This document shows positions 44,526-60,595 of a stretch of DNA of 64,000 bases, one piece after another (positions within the stretch are counted from its first letter, which is position 1; each line of letters begins with the position of its first letter). The stretch is taken from positions 2,469,501 through 2,533,500 of the forward strand of contig JAUPFP010000027.1 in the NCBI GenBank assembly GCA_036925085.1, in the 5' to 3' direction. The notes under the pieces are model-generated. The model did no database searches. It was not told the origin of the DNA and worked only from the letters and a program-made list of their open reading frames with translations. The position numbers and the translations under genes were made by a program. This DNA is from Brachycybe producta (lineage: Eukaryota > Arthropoda > Diplopoda > Playtdesmida > Andrognathidae).

Positions 44526-46393
44526 CCACAATTTTTTCACCTTAATTATTATTTATAAAAACACCGACACGACGCATGTTGTTTCTCCGATCTTTCTCTA
44601 TATATTTATCGGTATCTGTCTCTGAATGGACAGTTCTATGTTGCATTATCAAGATATCAAAACCCCAATCAAACAAAAGTTTACATGAAGACAACTGGAC
44701 TACGAGGAAAATTGTTAAACAACATATTTTACGTAGAATGTTGTTTATTATGGAGGTTTTCTGAAAAATGTGTTTACTATATTTCTTGACATACAGCGTC
44801 GTCTAGTTCAGTTGTTTTTCAATTGAAAATGCCACCGTGTCCTAGGACAGGCAATATCCCCTATTCGTATAGGTTCTCCCTCCCCTATTCTCAAATCTCC
44901 ATCTTACAATGACGGGCATCGTTCTAGTATTATAAAGAACCAGCCAAAATGGAAATTGTTGCACTAAATTTCTAAATCTAAAAATGTTTCTTGTATAATC
45001 TAAAATACGGTACTAGAAAAGTGGATGGGACATTTAAAGTTTAGTCGCACTGAGACTTGATAAAACCACATAAACACCAAATGCATAACTTTGACATATC
45101 GTAACAATTTTACCTGCATAGTATAGGACACTTTACCCACAGTAATAAACCTTTCAAATAGAAATATCTATTCTAAATATCTAAATCTCACAAAAGAGTT
45201 AATGCTGTGTTTTTAAATAGTATTATTCAATATAAGAAATTAATAAAAATCTAAAGACATGTTTTTTTTTTGTTTCGTTTGTTCATAAGTGAACAAATAA
45301 GAATTAACTATTTGAAAAACAGAAAGATTTTTTTAAAAAAAGCCACAAATGTGCTCCTTCACTCTATACATATATATATCAAATGGAGATTAGAACAAAA
45401 AATAAAATATGTAATAACACAGAGAGAAATTGCACACAATTTCAAGCAATTTACCCGAAATGGGAAGAGGAAAAAAAAATATATAATTTTTTTTAACTTT
45501 TTTGTTTGTAATATTTTTTAGTGCAAATAGAATTTGCATAATAACGGAAATGAAAATACTGCAAAATGCAGGGGAAAAAGGGGGGGGGGGAATCACACCA
45601 TTTTTGTTTTTGTAGTGAAATATGCACGAGCTACGAAAGTTCTGAAACTACACTAAACGTCACACTAATAATCCTTATAATAAGTATGAAAATAGACTGA
45701 TATTATTAGAAGAGCCCACGGAATAAAAAGTCCAAATGGCACTAGGTTTTTTTTCTATACGGCGCAGCTAAAGGTTTCCAAACTTGTACAAAAAAAAAGT
45801 AATTAATTATGTAGAAGACAAACTCCTAGGTAGAAATCAACCAAAGTGTTCCTCACCTTGAGGCACACCAAGTGCCACCTAAATAAAGTCAATTAACACC
45901 CGACCTTTAAAAAGGTTAACCCACTGATAATTGACTTTGATTGGACACTTTTGGTTCCATGTTTGGAAATACTCTCACTTAGTGGTGGAATTCCTTGGCA
46001 CCAATCAATAATTAATTATACTTTCGCACATTTTTTCATTTGTTATCCAAAGAAGGTTTTTTATATTATATTGAGTTATTATTAATTAGTATGATTATGT
46101 AGTAAATTATAAATTATGATTGGATCTTTATAAAATGCGGAATTTTTTTTTAAATCTAACAAATAATTTTTCCGAATTTCAGCAAAATTGCGCATTTTAC
46201 ATTGAGCCCGTTATGGTGTCATTATTACGTCCTAGAATTAAACTGTAATTCAGCTGTATTTATAAAACTCTAGCCCCTAACCAGTTACTTTCATTTTAAA
46301 AAGCCTAGATAGTTTTGCCTTTATTACCATTACGATTAAGTACGCCGCAAACAGCAATAGGATACTGTGACGTCATAGCCAATGTCCTCTACT
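44526..46393. other. Intergenic, no gene seen
   Basis: AT-rich. GTGTTCCTCACCTTGAGGCA near 45847 contains a short dyad, and an 11-G run lies at 45580-45590. No gene supported. Confidence 0.45.
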
Positions 46394-46883
46394 CAGTGGC
46401 GGATTAAGACTTTTTAGCGCCATAAGCCTGAAGCGTTTTGCGCCCCCCTCCCCTCAATTTTTTTTAGTTTAATACCATACATTTTTTTAAATAAGTCATG
46501 AAACACTAATCATTATGTAATATTCTAGTTTCTAAAACACTATTTCATGAAACCAAAAGTTGAAAACAAGCTAGAAACTTAAAAAAAAAAATTGAAAAAA
46601 AAAATGGTAGCATATATTTTTGCTGCAGAAGAAGGCATTGTGGCCACTCTGCAGAGTAAAAAGGGGAAAATGTTATAAAATCCTAAAATATTAATTTTGA
46701 ATCCTGTCCTAATTTTTAAACATATTCAAAGTATTTTGTACAATTTACATTGGTCTCATTGAGTTAACTTTTAAATTATACAATTTAAAAAAAATAATTT
46801 GTAAAGGACGAGGGCAAAGGCGCCCTTCAAAATGTGGCGCCCTAAGCCTGGGCTTATAAGGCTTATGCGTTAATCCGCCCCTG
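46394..46883. mobile_element. hAT-type non-autonomous element
   Basis: The left end CAGTGGCGGATTAAG with TTTAGCGCC and the right end GTTAATCCGCCCCTG with GGCGCC inside are inverted complements. The flanks are a perfect 8-bp duplication, CCTCTACT (46386-46393 and 46884-46891), the hAT hallmark. The 490-bp interior carries no transposase. Confidence 0.85.
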
Positions 46884-47034
46884 CCTCTACTTAAATGTAT
46901 TGCTTGATTTGACGTCAGTGTTCCGTATTGCCTTTCGCGCCACACTTAGCCATTCGGCTTGAGACTAGAGTTAAAATACAAGTCCAGTTTAGCTGGATCT
47001 TAATTTTAGAAGAACTACTGTAGCCTCTAACTCG

Positions 47035-47200
47035 TATGTTTTAAATGCAAAAAGTGTTAATTCTTTTTGCCATTATTAAGATAATCAGATTTCTACGTTT
47101 CGCATACTAACAGGCTGGCTAGAGGTTAGATTTTAAGTAGGCTACAACCAGTCTAAAAGAGCTCTAGCCTCTAGTCAGTCGCTTTCCTTTCAAAAACCAT
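47035..47200. repeat. Palindrome, family G
   Basis: GGCTGGCTAGAGGTTAGATT and AGAGCTCTAGCCTCTAGTCA, then GTCGCTTTC. Confidence 0.55.
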
Positions 47201-49037
47201 AAATCTTTTTTGCTTTAATTCTTATTTCCAAAAGGACGCAAAATACTGTTATTTATAAAAGAAAAGTTTAAATTTTGCCATTTTTTTAAAAAGCACTTCT
47301 TTAAAAAATCGGATTTTTGCTATTTGTTTGGAAACCATATAGCACTATAATAACAGATTGTTACGAGGTCACTATTGGCTTTTTTTTTGTGTTTCTTTAA
47401 GTAGACGATATATTTTATAATATATAATATATGAGTTAATAAAGAAGAAATTGATTCAAAAAAGGCTTTTAGTATTTTACTCCAAGCATATATAATAATA
47501 AATATATGCCCAAGTAATAATGTTGTCACAAGAGACTCACAGGGTAAGAAGTAGCAAAATAGTGGTACAAACACTCAACGGCACACAAAAAATGTTATCA
47601 ATATCACTCACTTAACTCCAATTAACTAATTATATACTTTACAATATGTATATATAGAGAGATGTACTAGAATATAATCATCCATTTTGCCCTAACAATA
47701 TTATTGATATATTAATTAATAATGGCAATTGCACTCATAGAAAAAAATAAATTCACTATCACATTATATTTTGAACTATCGTAATAGAAAAGAGAGAAAA
47801 TTGGATTGGATTGATGGGGTTTTTTTTTTGGAGGAATAATCGATTAAGTTACAATACAGAAAGCGGAGAAAATGAAAGATTCTAGAACTTAATCTCGTAT
47901 TCTAAAAACGTTGCTTAAAAAAGTTAAGCTTAAACACAATGCATGACAAAAACTCTTTATATAGTTAGTCTATAGAAAGCTTTAAAATTTAGTTATTTTT
48001 GAATTTGAATAATTATTGTGCAAATAGCAAATCTGGCCTATGACAGAGGTACACAGTTTAGTCCAAAACAAGTTTTAAGAAGTACATTTTCAAGTTATGG
48101 TTAACCTTATAGCTTTTCTTTAAGCAACATTTTAGAACACAGTCAATTATATTTATGGAATGTTTGATAAACTAAAAGAAAATTTAGAACTAAAATTCTG
48201 AAATCTTATGTTTTAAGATTGAATTAGCTTAAATGACGGTTACGGGTTGAAGAGGAGAAAAAGAGAGGAGGAGTTTGGCACACATTTACTCAAATTGAGA
48301 CAATGTATATATGAACATGTTACGATGTTTTTTTTTTTAAAAAGAACCTCATTTTAAGTACGAAACGCAACTGAAAGCAATTGCACATTGCAATGGAATG
48401 ACAAATAGGCACAATCGAACGAACAAACAGCGAGCGCTCGCAATCTTAAGAAATGTAATTACTAGCGACTAGAAAAAGCCAAGCAGTCGAGCGAACGAAT
48501 TAAAAAGCAGAAAGATAAACTAGAAAATTAATTTTAACAAGTAGTTAAATTTAGAGAAAGAGAGAAGAAAAAAAAAACTTCGAGAGTAACTAGAACGCTA
48601 TAATAAAAGTAATATAAATATTGAATAAATTTTAAAAAATTTAAAGCTAAATATATAACAATAAGAAAGAAAGAAAGCGTTTTACACCTCGTAAACAACA
48701 TAACACACAAATTTCAATATTAAATCACAGGCACTATAAACGCAGCTGGGCAAAATAAAAATAATTAAATGACAAAGATTTTTTCTATAATAAATATTCA
48801 AGAAAAACCACTTTTAAAGACTTTTTCCAGAACAAAGAAATATTACGTCTTATTATTATTATAGTTACTCATTTTACGGGGTGATTTGTATTTACGAGAA
48901 AAAACGAATCTATTCCCCTTATCTAATTTCTTGTCTCTAAATATGGACTAGCAAATTACACGCTATGCTGGCACAAAACACATAAGGCCCCAATACACAA
49001 AACACAAATAATAATTAATAATAATAATAAGCTAATA

Positions 49038-49039
<2 letters not shown>
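47201..49039. other. Intergenic, retro fragment near 48000
   Basis: AT-rich. Around 47995-48075, GAATTTGAATAATTATTGTG, then CTGGCCTATGACAGAGGTAC resembles, on the minus strand, the 3' end of the retroelement at 17318-17615. No gene. Confidence 0.45.

Positions 49040-49098
<59 letters not shown>
49040..49098. repeat. (AT)n microsatellite, about 59 bp
   Basis: Uninterrupted AT dinucleotides. Confidence 0.95.
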
Positions 49099-49101
<3 letters not shown>

Positions 49102-49588
49102 GACGAGTTCAATTAAAGTGTTAATAGCTAAAAAATTAGAAAAAGTATTAAACTACTAATATAATTCTAGAATGCATTTGTGGTTATTAAATTTAAAACA
49201 AAGCCAAAAAAAATCACGGTAATGATGAGTTAAATTATAATAAGTCTTAAGCAAAATAAAAAGAAAGAAGTAACTCCATTAGGGTAAAAAACCGAAACGG
49301 AGACAGTCATTGAGATTAATAAATAGAACGGATTATTCAAGTCATAATTTGGGTTCGAGTTAAGTTAAAATAAAAGCAAAAAAACGAGAAATGGAAGTAA
49401 AATCTGCTTCTCATTTTAGTGCAGATTTTACTAACAACAAAAAATATTGATAATTTAGAAAATGAAAAACAAAAAGTTAAAAATCGTCTTCTTTCCATTT
49501 TACAGAAGAAAAAAATTATAAATAAATAAATTAAGTCACAAAATGTGAAATGCATCAAATTATTGGTACCGGGTATGAGTCCGCGGAA

Positions 49589-49611
49589 GGGGGGGGGGGG
49601 GGGGGGGGGGG
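49589..49611. repeat. Poly-G tract, 23 nt
   Basis: Unbroken G run after GTCCGCGGAA. Confidence 0.9.
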
Positions 49612-49716
49612 AAAGCTGAGAATTGAAAAGAGAGAAGCAAAAAAGCCAAAGGAAAAACACATTAAAAGCAAAAAATTGCTATTTGAGACACAAAATAATC
49701 ATTAATCACTAGGACT

Positions 49717-49992
49717 AGGATTTGTACGCAATTTCAAGCAAATGTTTCTTAATATGTGACCCAATAGCCAATTGTGAAATAATACTTCTTCTAATCATAA
49801 AACTTTGGTTAGATGCTAAGATGTCTCGTTACCATCAATTGTCTACAAGAGTTCTAGCCTCTAACCAGTGTTTTTGATTGACAAAAACCATAATTGTTGG
49901 TTGATCTAAAAAGGGAATTGTTGCTTCACAATTGGCCCTTGGGTCACATATTGCAAAACGTTTGCTTGATATTATATAAAAATCCGAGCCCT
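49717..49992. repeat. Palindromic MITE, family B
   Basis: GGATTTGTACGCAATTTCAA and TTTGCTTGATATTATATAAA, then AATCCGAGCCC; inner GTTCTAGCCTCTAACCAGTG. Confidence 0.7.
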
Positions 49993-50710
49993 AATAATCA
50001 CTATGAATTATTTTCTTCTTCAGCTTTCTCTCTTAAAATATAAATGCCAAAATAATTATTAATCTAGTTATTACTATTATGAAAATGATTTTTTTTAAAA
50101 AAGACAGGACATTAATATGTAATTATGTACACATATTTCATAGTATTGTGATGATTGCCATCTGAATATATTTTTTATATTTATCTAATAAAAGGTTATT
50201 GTCTACCTATTTATTTTTGCACCTGAAGGTCGTAAAATGCATAAACGATCCAAAAAGTTAGTAATTATTGTAAAAGTGAGGCGTTGAGAGGAAAAAAAAA
50301 ACAAAAGATAAGTGGTCACACTGACACACACGGCACGAGCACTCACGTCAAGTAATTATCGAACTGTTCGGTTCGATACGATTGTCAAAAAAAGTGATTT
50401 TCTATGAGACTTATTAATATTGCTCTAATGTATTCAACGTACGTAAAGAGAGAAAGAAAGAAAGCTTGAAAACCAAAATCACTGAATTGAGTATTAAGGA
50501 GAAAACAACGTCACACAACACCTTAGAATAGTTACGATATAAGAAAAGTCCTTAATTCTTGTTGAGAGGTTCGAGACCAGAACCGTTCTTTTCAGGCTAG
50601 TCATACGTCCTATTCATTTGTAAGTCACGCTGTAAAGCCACGACAACAGGGATAACACCACACGGACTGGTACCGAAAGACAGGATATGTGTTGCGTTTA
50701 TAATCGTGTT
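49993..50710. other. Intergenic, no gene seen
   Basis: Less extreme in AT content. GGTTCGAGACC near 50568 resembles a tRNA B box but no cloverleaf surrounds it. Confidence 0.45.
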
Positions 50711-50777
50711 TTCACAATCACGTCCTTTCTGATCTGCGTACAATTTGAATAGAAATTCAGAAGGACGTCATTGTGAA
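50711..50777. repeat. Inverted repeat, 22-bp arms
   Basis: TTCACAATCACGTCCTTTCT, then GA pairs with TTCAGAAGGACGTCATTGTG, then AA, with one or two mismatches. Confidence 0.7.
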
Positions 50778-50789
50778 ATATCAATTAGA

Positions 50790-50925
50790 AAATGCTTTTG
50801 ATTAGCAGCTCACTTAGCCTCTAAGCAGGATATTGTACAGCCTTCTTCCACGCCTTTGGTGCAATCAATATAACTCTTACCTACCTTGGAGGCTAGCGGC
50901 TGCTAATCGACATAGAATTTCCCTA
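50790..50925. repeat. Palindrome, family I
   Basis: GATTAGCAGCTCACTTAGCC, then TCTAAGCAGG against CCTTGGAGGCTAGCGGCTGC, then TAATCG. Related sequence is at 57100 and in DNAJC9 intron 1. Confidence 0.55.
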
Positions 50926-51239
50926 ACTATAAACGCGCCTTTAGAAAATAATCCATCTAAGGCCCAAATTCAAAAAAGAAAAAACTTAACACTTGAATTT
51001 CAACAGGTGCTGAGATTAGTACAATAAACCCCATATTTAAAATCATTTTATACGTGGAATCTCTACTCAGAGAGAAAGTTCAAGTGTAAGTGTCAAGAAT
51101 CCATCTTGAATTTGAGCCTAAGTTTTTAAAGTTTCATATGGACCATAAACACAAGAATACTATTATAATATCAACTGTAATCAATAGATTTGGATGGATG
51201 ATTTCTTTGACTAAAAGCAGTCTATTCTAAGCCAAACTA

Positions 51240-51395
51240 AGACAGAGCCGTAAATTAGCTAATTTTGCACCCGAGGCAAGCATAAAACCGGCGCCACCTT
51301 AGTATCATCATTCTATTTATTTATTTCGCGCCCCTATTTCTTCGCACATTACACGTGCTTTGCTCGCACCACATTACTTACGGCTTTAGGCTAAG
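51240..51395. mobile_element. Possible hAT-like remnant
   Basis: GAGCCGTAAATTAGCTAATT, then TTGCACCCGAGGCAAG at the left and CATTACTTACGGCTTT at the right could be degraded termini, with GGCGCCACC inside. Confidence 0.35.
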
Positions 51396-52035
51396 AAAAT
51401 CTACCGAATTTAAGAATTTAATGGAGACGGTTTAGTCACGAAACCGACCAAGTCGTAACTATTCTAAACGGAGCTGCATTTTGGTTTTCTATAAGTTCAC
51501 ATACGGTTTTTAGAGGCTCTATCGCTAACTTCACGCAAAAAGTAGAAATAGAAATTGAGCCACATTTCCTCTCTTTTTAGTTTCCTACTCAAGAGGAAAA
51601 CAAACAAACCAACCTGAGCCGTCTATTAATTAGAAATATAAGCGTGCAAAAGAGAATTCCACAGCAAAGTTGTTAGACTAAAAAACAACTAACTATTTTA
51701 CGAGCATTATAAGTATAGAAAGAAAAAACAGACGAATATAGGTGGTTAAAAAATGGAGAGGAATCGAGAATGATTAAAGAATGAAGACAATTCCTCTTTC
51801 TATTAAAATCTCGAGAAAGAAGAACGAACGAATTAAAATGAACAGTGAGCCTATTATTATCTTTGATGATGCTGAAAAATAATAAGTCTAGTCATCATCA
51901 TCATCAAAAAAGCTGCATAACAAGATATGAAGAATCTCCGATTCCGTTTCGTATTTGAAAAATAAAATAAGTTATATCTTTTTCGGTACCTTTTCTTTTT
52001 ACCTGAATGGAGTCACACGATCTCTTTCAAACGAC
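51396..52035. other. 3' flank of the MEIOC-like gene
   Basis: Contains the expected 3' UTR on the minus strand. I could not single out one poly(A) signal. Confidence 0.4.
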
Positions 52036-56295
<4,260 letters not shown>

Positions 56296-56509
56296 TCTAA
56301 AACATCCAAACGACGACGATGATGATGTTGATGGTGACGATGCTGATGATGACGACGACGATGGAGATGAAGAGAATGACGATGATGAAACATCATTAAG
56401 TAGGTGAACCACCGATTTCGCCTTTTTATTTAAAAAAAAAGAAAATTAAAAATGGATTTAAAATTATGTTTTAAGACTATTCCCATCCTAGTCTAAGCGT
56501 TTCTTTTAT

Positions 56510-56840
56510 GACCAGAAGTTGAAAGCGCTTTTTAGAAACTGGAATAAGTACCGTGAAATGACCCTTCTAGTATATAAACAAACATTTAAGTTTCTCTTCA
56601 TTTAGTACGTTGAGAATTCGATTGGTTCTAACACCACCTTGGAAGGTGGTGTCATTAGTTAGTATTTTTTTTAAAAAAATAAATACCGAAAGCTTTTTAT
56701 GTCAGTTTGAAAAAGAGGAGCCAGCTTTAAGCGTAAAAGATTTTTAAATGGTTGTCTGTTTATTAAAAGTTTATTTTGAAAGATATCTAACATTAAAATA
56801 CTATTGAAAGGAATTCCGCTAACTTATTTTAATTCTTATT
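56510..56840. repeat. Foldback MITE A upstream of MEIOC
   Basis: TTTTTAGAAACTGGAATAAG, AGTTTGAAAAAGAGGAGCC and TTTATTTTGAAAGATATCTA are family A segments, with an inner dyad CACCACCTTGGAAGGTGGTG. Confidence 0.6.
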
Positions 56841-57094
56841 TTCTATCCCTCATTACGCCAAGATCACACATACAGAAAATAATGATTTAAATTCAGAATT
56901 TCTCTTACATTTGTTTTTTCTTCTTCAAAAAAGTCAATTTTTCTCTTAAATGAAAAATGAATTTCTTCTAAAAAAAAAATTATGCTTGACAAATGAATGA
57001 ATGAACACTTTGTCCATGCATTGGAATTTCAGTTAAGAAGCAACTTTATGAAATATTTTAAATAATAAATGAAATCCAATCTGGGATTAACAGG

Positions 57095-57440
57095 AGCAGC
57101 TGCTAGCCTCCATCCAAGCTTAATCTATGGAAAATGTTAATTCTGTTTTCCTGCATTGAGGCTGTTTTTGAATTTGAATTTGAAAAATTACTCTGCAAGC
57201 AGCCATAAAGGCCTATGGCAAAGGGACAAGAGTCCAAGTGCAGCATAGAAAATGCATTGTCAAAACCAGAAAATATAAAACCCTATTGATATAAACCCAA
57301 CAACAATTTCAATATTTTTTTATGCTGCAAATATATGCAGCATTGTCAAAACAAAACAAAATTATGACTCCCATAAAATACGTTTTTCCTGCACAAAATC
57401 CCCAGCAAGCGAGTTCCATTGTCGAATTGTCTGTTAATCG
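57095..57440 (-). mobile_element. Non-LTR retrotransposon 3' fragment
   Basis: On the minus strand GACAATGGAACTCGCTTGC parallels the RQWNSLPE-coding part of 17318-17615. ATAGGCCTTTATGGCTGCTT and an AAATTCAAATTC tail follow. It is decayed and 5'-truncated. Confidence 0.5.
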
Positions 57441-58224
57441 AAACAATTTCCAGAATCTCATTTAAATTAACAAAATCCGATTTTTTTTTTATAATCATAA
57501 TTTTGATCCATCCTGAAAATGTCACAAATTTACAGCTTTAAAAAGCAGCTATCTCTTTGGTTTCTTAAGTTATTATTTATTGTAAAAACCAAAAATATAA
57601 AAAAATCCTGTGAGTTTCTAGAATAAAAAAAAAGCGAGAAGTGGAAAAGAGTGAGAAAAGCACAACAGGTAGCAGCCATTGTGTGTGTGTGAGTGTTGGT
57701 TGCTTGGCTGCTGCTGCTGCTACTTCTAAAATATTACACCAAAATGTCCCCCTTTTTTCGTTGTTTTTTTAAGCCTAACAAGAATCAAACAGCTGACTGA
57801 CAAAAGAAAAATCAATAACAAACTAAAAAGCAACAACCAAACACACAAACCTCCCTCTCTCTCTCTTCTTGGTGGTCGTTCCTTCTTTAAACTAACTAAC
57901 AATGATGATCATTATTATATTTTTCACAAACACAGAAAAATGATGTTTATAAAATGACAAAAAAAAATAGAACCTTTTTCTGTCAGTTATTCTATAATAA
58001 GAAGCGGCGGATGTTGTTCTAAATGGAATGACAATTATAAAGGGATGCGGCTGTTCCTTTATCCTCCCCTTTTATCTCTCTCTCTCTCTCTCTCTCTTCT
58101 TATGTAATCATTAAAAGAGAGACGATCTTCTTTTCACTCTCTCTTTTTCCTCTTTGATCAGATCAGATAAAAGAAGAAGAAGAAGAAAGAAAAGAAAGAA
58201 CCAAAATCCGTTTTCTTTTTAAAT
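57441..58224. other. MEIOC 5' flank, simple repeats
   Basis: Contains CTGCTGCTGCTGCT near 57709, CTCTCTCTCTCTC at about 58076-58097 and AAGAAGAAGAAG near 58171. It may include untranslated exon or promoter DNA of the minus-strand gene. Confidence 0.35.
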
Positions 58225-58310
58225 CAAACAAATGGTGCCGCCGACGACGAACAAACCTAAATTAAATTTTGGACCCGGCCGCCGCCGTGCCCGCTTTTAT
58301 CAACAAGTAA
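58225..58310 (-). promoter_or_regulatory. CpG-rich candidate MEIOC promoter
   Basis: A GC- and CpG-dense patch (GGCCGCCGCCGTGCCCGC and GCCGCCGACGACGAAC) in AT-rich DNA; on the minus strand an ATAAAAGC lies at its upstream edge. Distance to the coding start is about 2 kb, so assignment is tentative. Confidence 0.3.
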
Positions 58311-58322
58311 TCCAATAACAAC

Positions 58323-58341
58323 AGATGGATGGATGGATGGA
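58323..58341. repeat. (ATGG)n microsatellite
   Basis: About four tandem units. Confidence 0.85.
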
Positions 58342-60204
58342 TAGAGAGACATAAAGCACGGCTAATTAACATAATTCTTGGAATTGACCATTGACGGACC
58401 GCCTTGACACCTGTTTACGAATCCACATCACTATTAAAATATAGCCGGCTGGAAAAACTCAAAACAAACAACAGAAATAACAAAATAAATACAAAACAAA
58501 AAATATATATTAAGACCAATGTTGTCAGATTTGACACCTTGCGTCTAAGATTTTTTTACACCTTTATATTAAAAAAAACATCATTTAATAAAAATTGAAT
58601 TATAGCTTTAAAATAGGTTATAAATAATATCAGTAAAAATAATTTTTATACAAGATGTAGAAATTAAAATAAGCTGTTTAAAAAAAAACAATCAGATTGA
58701 AACCAAGTTGACATTTCGTCACGTTCTTGAAGCGAGAGCGATGTCAATAAGTAAGCACTATAATGGCGCTATTAAATAATAAAGGCAATGACGCCATGTT
58801 AGGTCACCCAACAGTAATTCGTCTAATCGTCTCAATGCTACGATCCAACCATCAGATTTTCACTGTATACAGATACCTCATGCCTTTTTTTAAATTTGTC
58901 TTATTAATCTCTAATCTTAACAGGTGTTATCAGTAAAAACATTTAAAAATAAAATAATTCACAAATAAAGTGAAGTGTTAGCAATGCAAATATACTGAAA
59001 TATCTGAGTTTTATGAAAATATGTAGCATTCTCAAGATGAATTATAAACATATCTGTGTTCAAGAGGATACCACCTGATCCAAGGGGGACGACATAGAAC
59101 AAAATCATGAACGCGATTCGCCGAGATTAATAGTAGTGTACCTATTGCAAGCCATTTTGCTTTTTATCCGCGTTTTTCTAGATATACAGATTGACTTCTA
59201 TTTCAAATATCCAGTAAATCACGGATACAAAAATCAAACAGCGTATTATACAATACGAGATTGATCTCTCTGTGTCGTCCCCTTTGATCCAACTTCAAAA
59301 TAAACTGTTGAACAAAAGAATAGAATTTGTATCTGGTAACACTGTTCTTATCAACCATATGTTTTGAGGATTCCCTTGATTTCTCGTAGAGATTAAACAG
59401 ATTAAAAATCAATCAAAATAGCATTTTGATTAAAGACTTTCCAAACCTTCCTCATTGTCTCGTTATAAAAACTTATTATTAAACAGTGATAAACAGAAAA
59501 AAAAAGACTAAAATGATGTTAAACTGCTGTCAACTCTTGTTTGACACATTCATTGCTCCTCCTTTTCCTCCTCACCTTTGTTCCTATTCCTCCTCCTCCT
59601 CCTCTTATACTTTTATCGGTCAACGAACATCTTATATCGTACTTTTCATTCCCATTCACTACACTTTGACTACAAAACTCCATTAAATTACATTTTCACA
59701 ATCATATATTAGCAATTATCACATAGAAAAACAACCGTGAACGCTTCCTTTATATCTTTTTGAGACTCGAGACTAAGAACAAAAACAAATGTACGACAAT
59801 GCTGCCATCTAGCGATTTTTATCAAAAAAATTGAACTCATTTAAAGCCAGATACACACGATCAATTCTGGTTTTACCAACCTAGGTTTTCAACTTTTTAT
59901 TTATTTTCAGTGTTGCCCTTAACGATTTGCTCGGACACGTTGAAAAAGCTTGTTATATTGGATGGTTCGTGATTTGGATGGACAAGCTTTGTAGCGTGAG
60001 AACATACGCCTTTGATAAAATTGTAATATTTCCAATGATGAGAAAATGAACATTTTATTTAAAAAGATAAAAAAAAGGCTCTCTGGACATACTTTTTGAA
60101 ATAAATAGACAGGAAGGGTTTGAACGTCTATGGTGTTTAACATCGTGTGTACGCGGCCTACAGCTGTAGCCTCTACCCTTTACTCCAGTAGCTCTAGTAA
60201 AAAA
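58342..60204. other. Intergenic, no gene seen
   Basis: AT-rich. Includes GCCATCTAGCG near 59804, a partial CTCF-like word. No gene supported. Confidence 0.45.
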
Positions 60205-60355
60205 AAAAAAGGCTCGTGACGTCAGAGGGGTTGCCATAAAATTTAGAACTATGTAATTCAGTCAGAACAAAAGAGCGTTCTCAACAGTTTAAACTAGGAG
60301 CGTTTAAACGAAAGCAAGCCTAAATTTCTCGTCAACCCTTCTGACGTCACAAGCT
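60205..60355. repeat. MITE, family D
   Basis: GGCTCGTGACGTCAGAGGGG, then TTGCC against TCAACCCTTCTGACGTCACA, then AGCTTCC. It ends shortly before the DNAJC9 poly(A) signal. Confidence 0.7.
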
Positions 60356-60382
60356 TCCTCTTATGCTGAAGTCTATCAACGT

Positions 60383-60388
60383 TTTATT
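60383..60388 (-). terminator. DNAJC9: Candidate poly(A) signal, DNAJC9
   Basis: AATAAA on the minus strand about 210 nt past the stop. Confidence 0.4.
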
Positions 60389-60595
60389 TATAAAAAGAAC
60401 CTTGCTTAGTACAAAAAACACATCCCGCCCTCTAGTGATCACGTTAATAACCAAACTAAATTACAACAAAACTTGTCAAATAAAAACACATTGAATTTAG
60501 AGAAAAAATTTAATTTAATAAAGATTATAATTATAATTTTAATAACAAAAAGGGTAACAAGAAAAACATGACAACCGCGGATCAAAAAAGAAGGT

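Noticed and set aside
50560..50600. tRNA-like B box GGTTCGAGACC
   Set aside because: No A box at the right distance and no cloverleaf-compatible stems.
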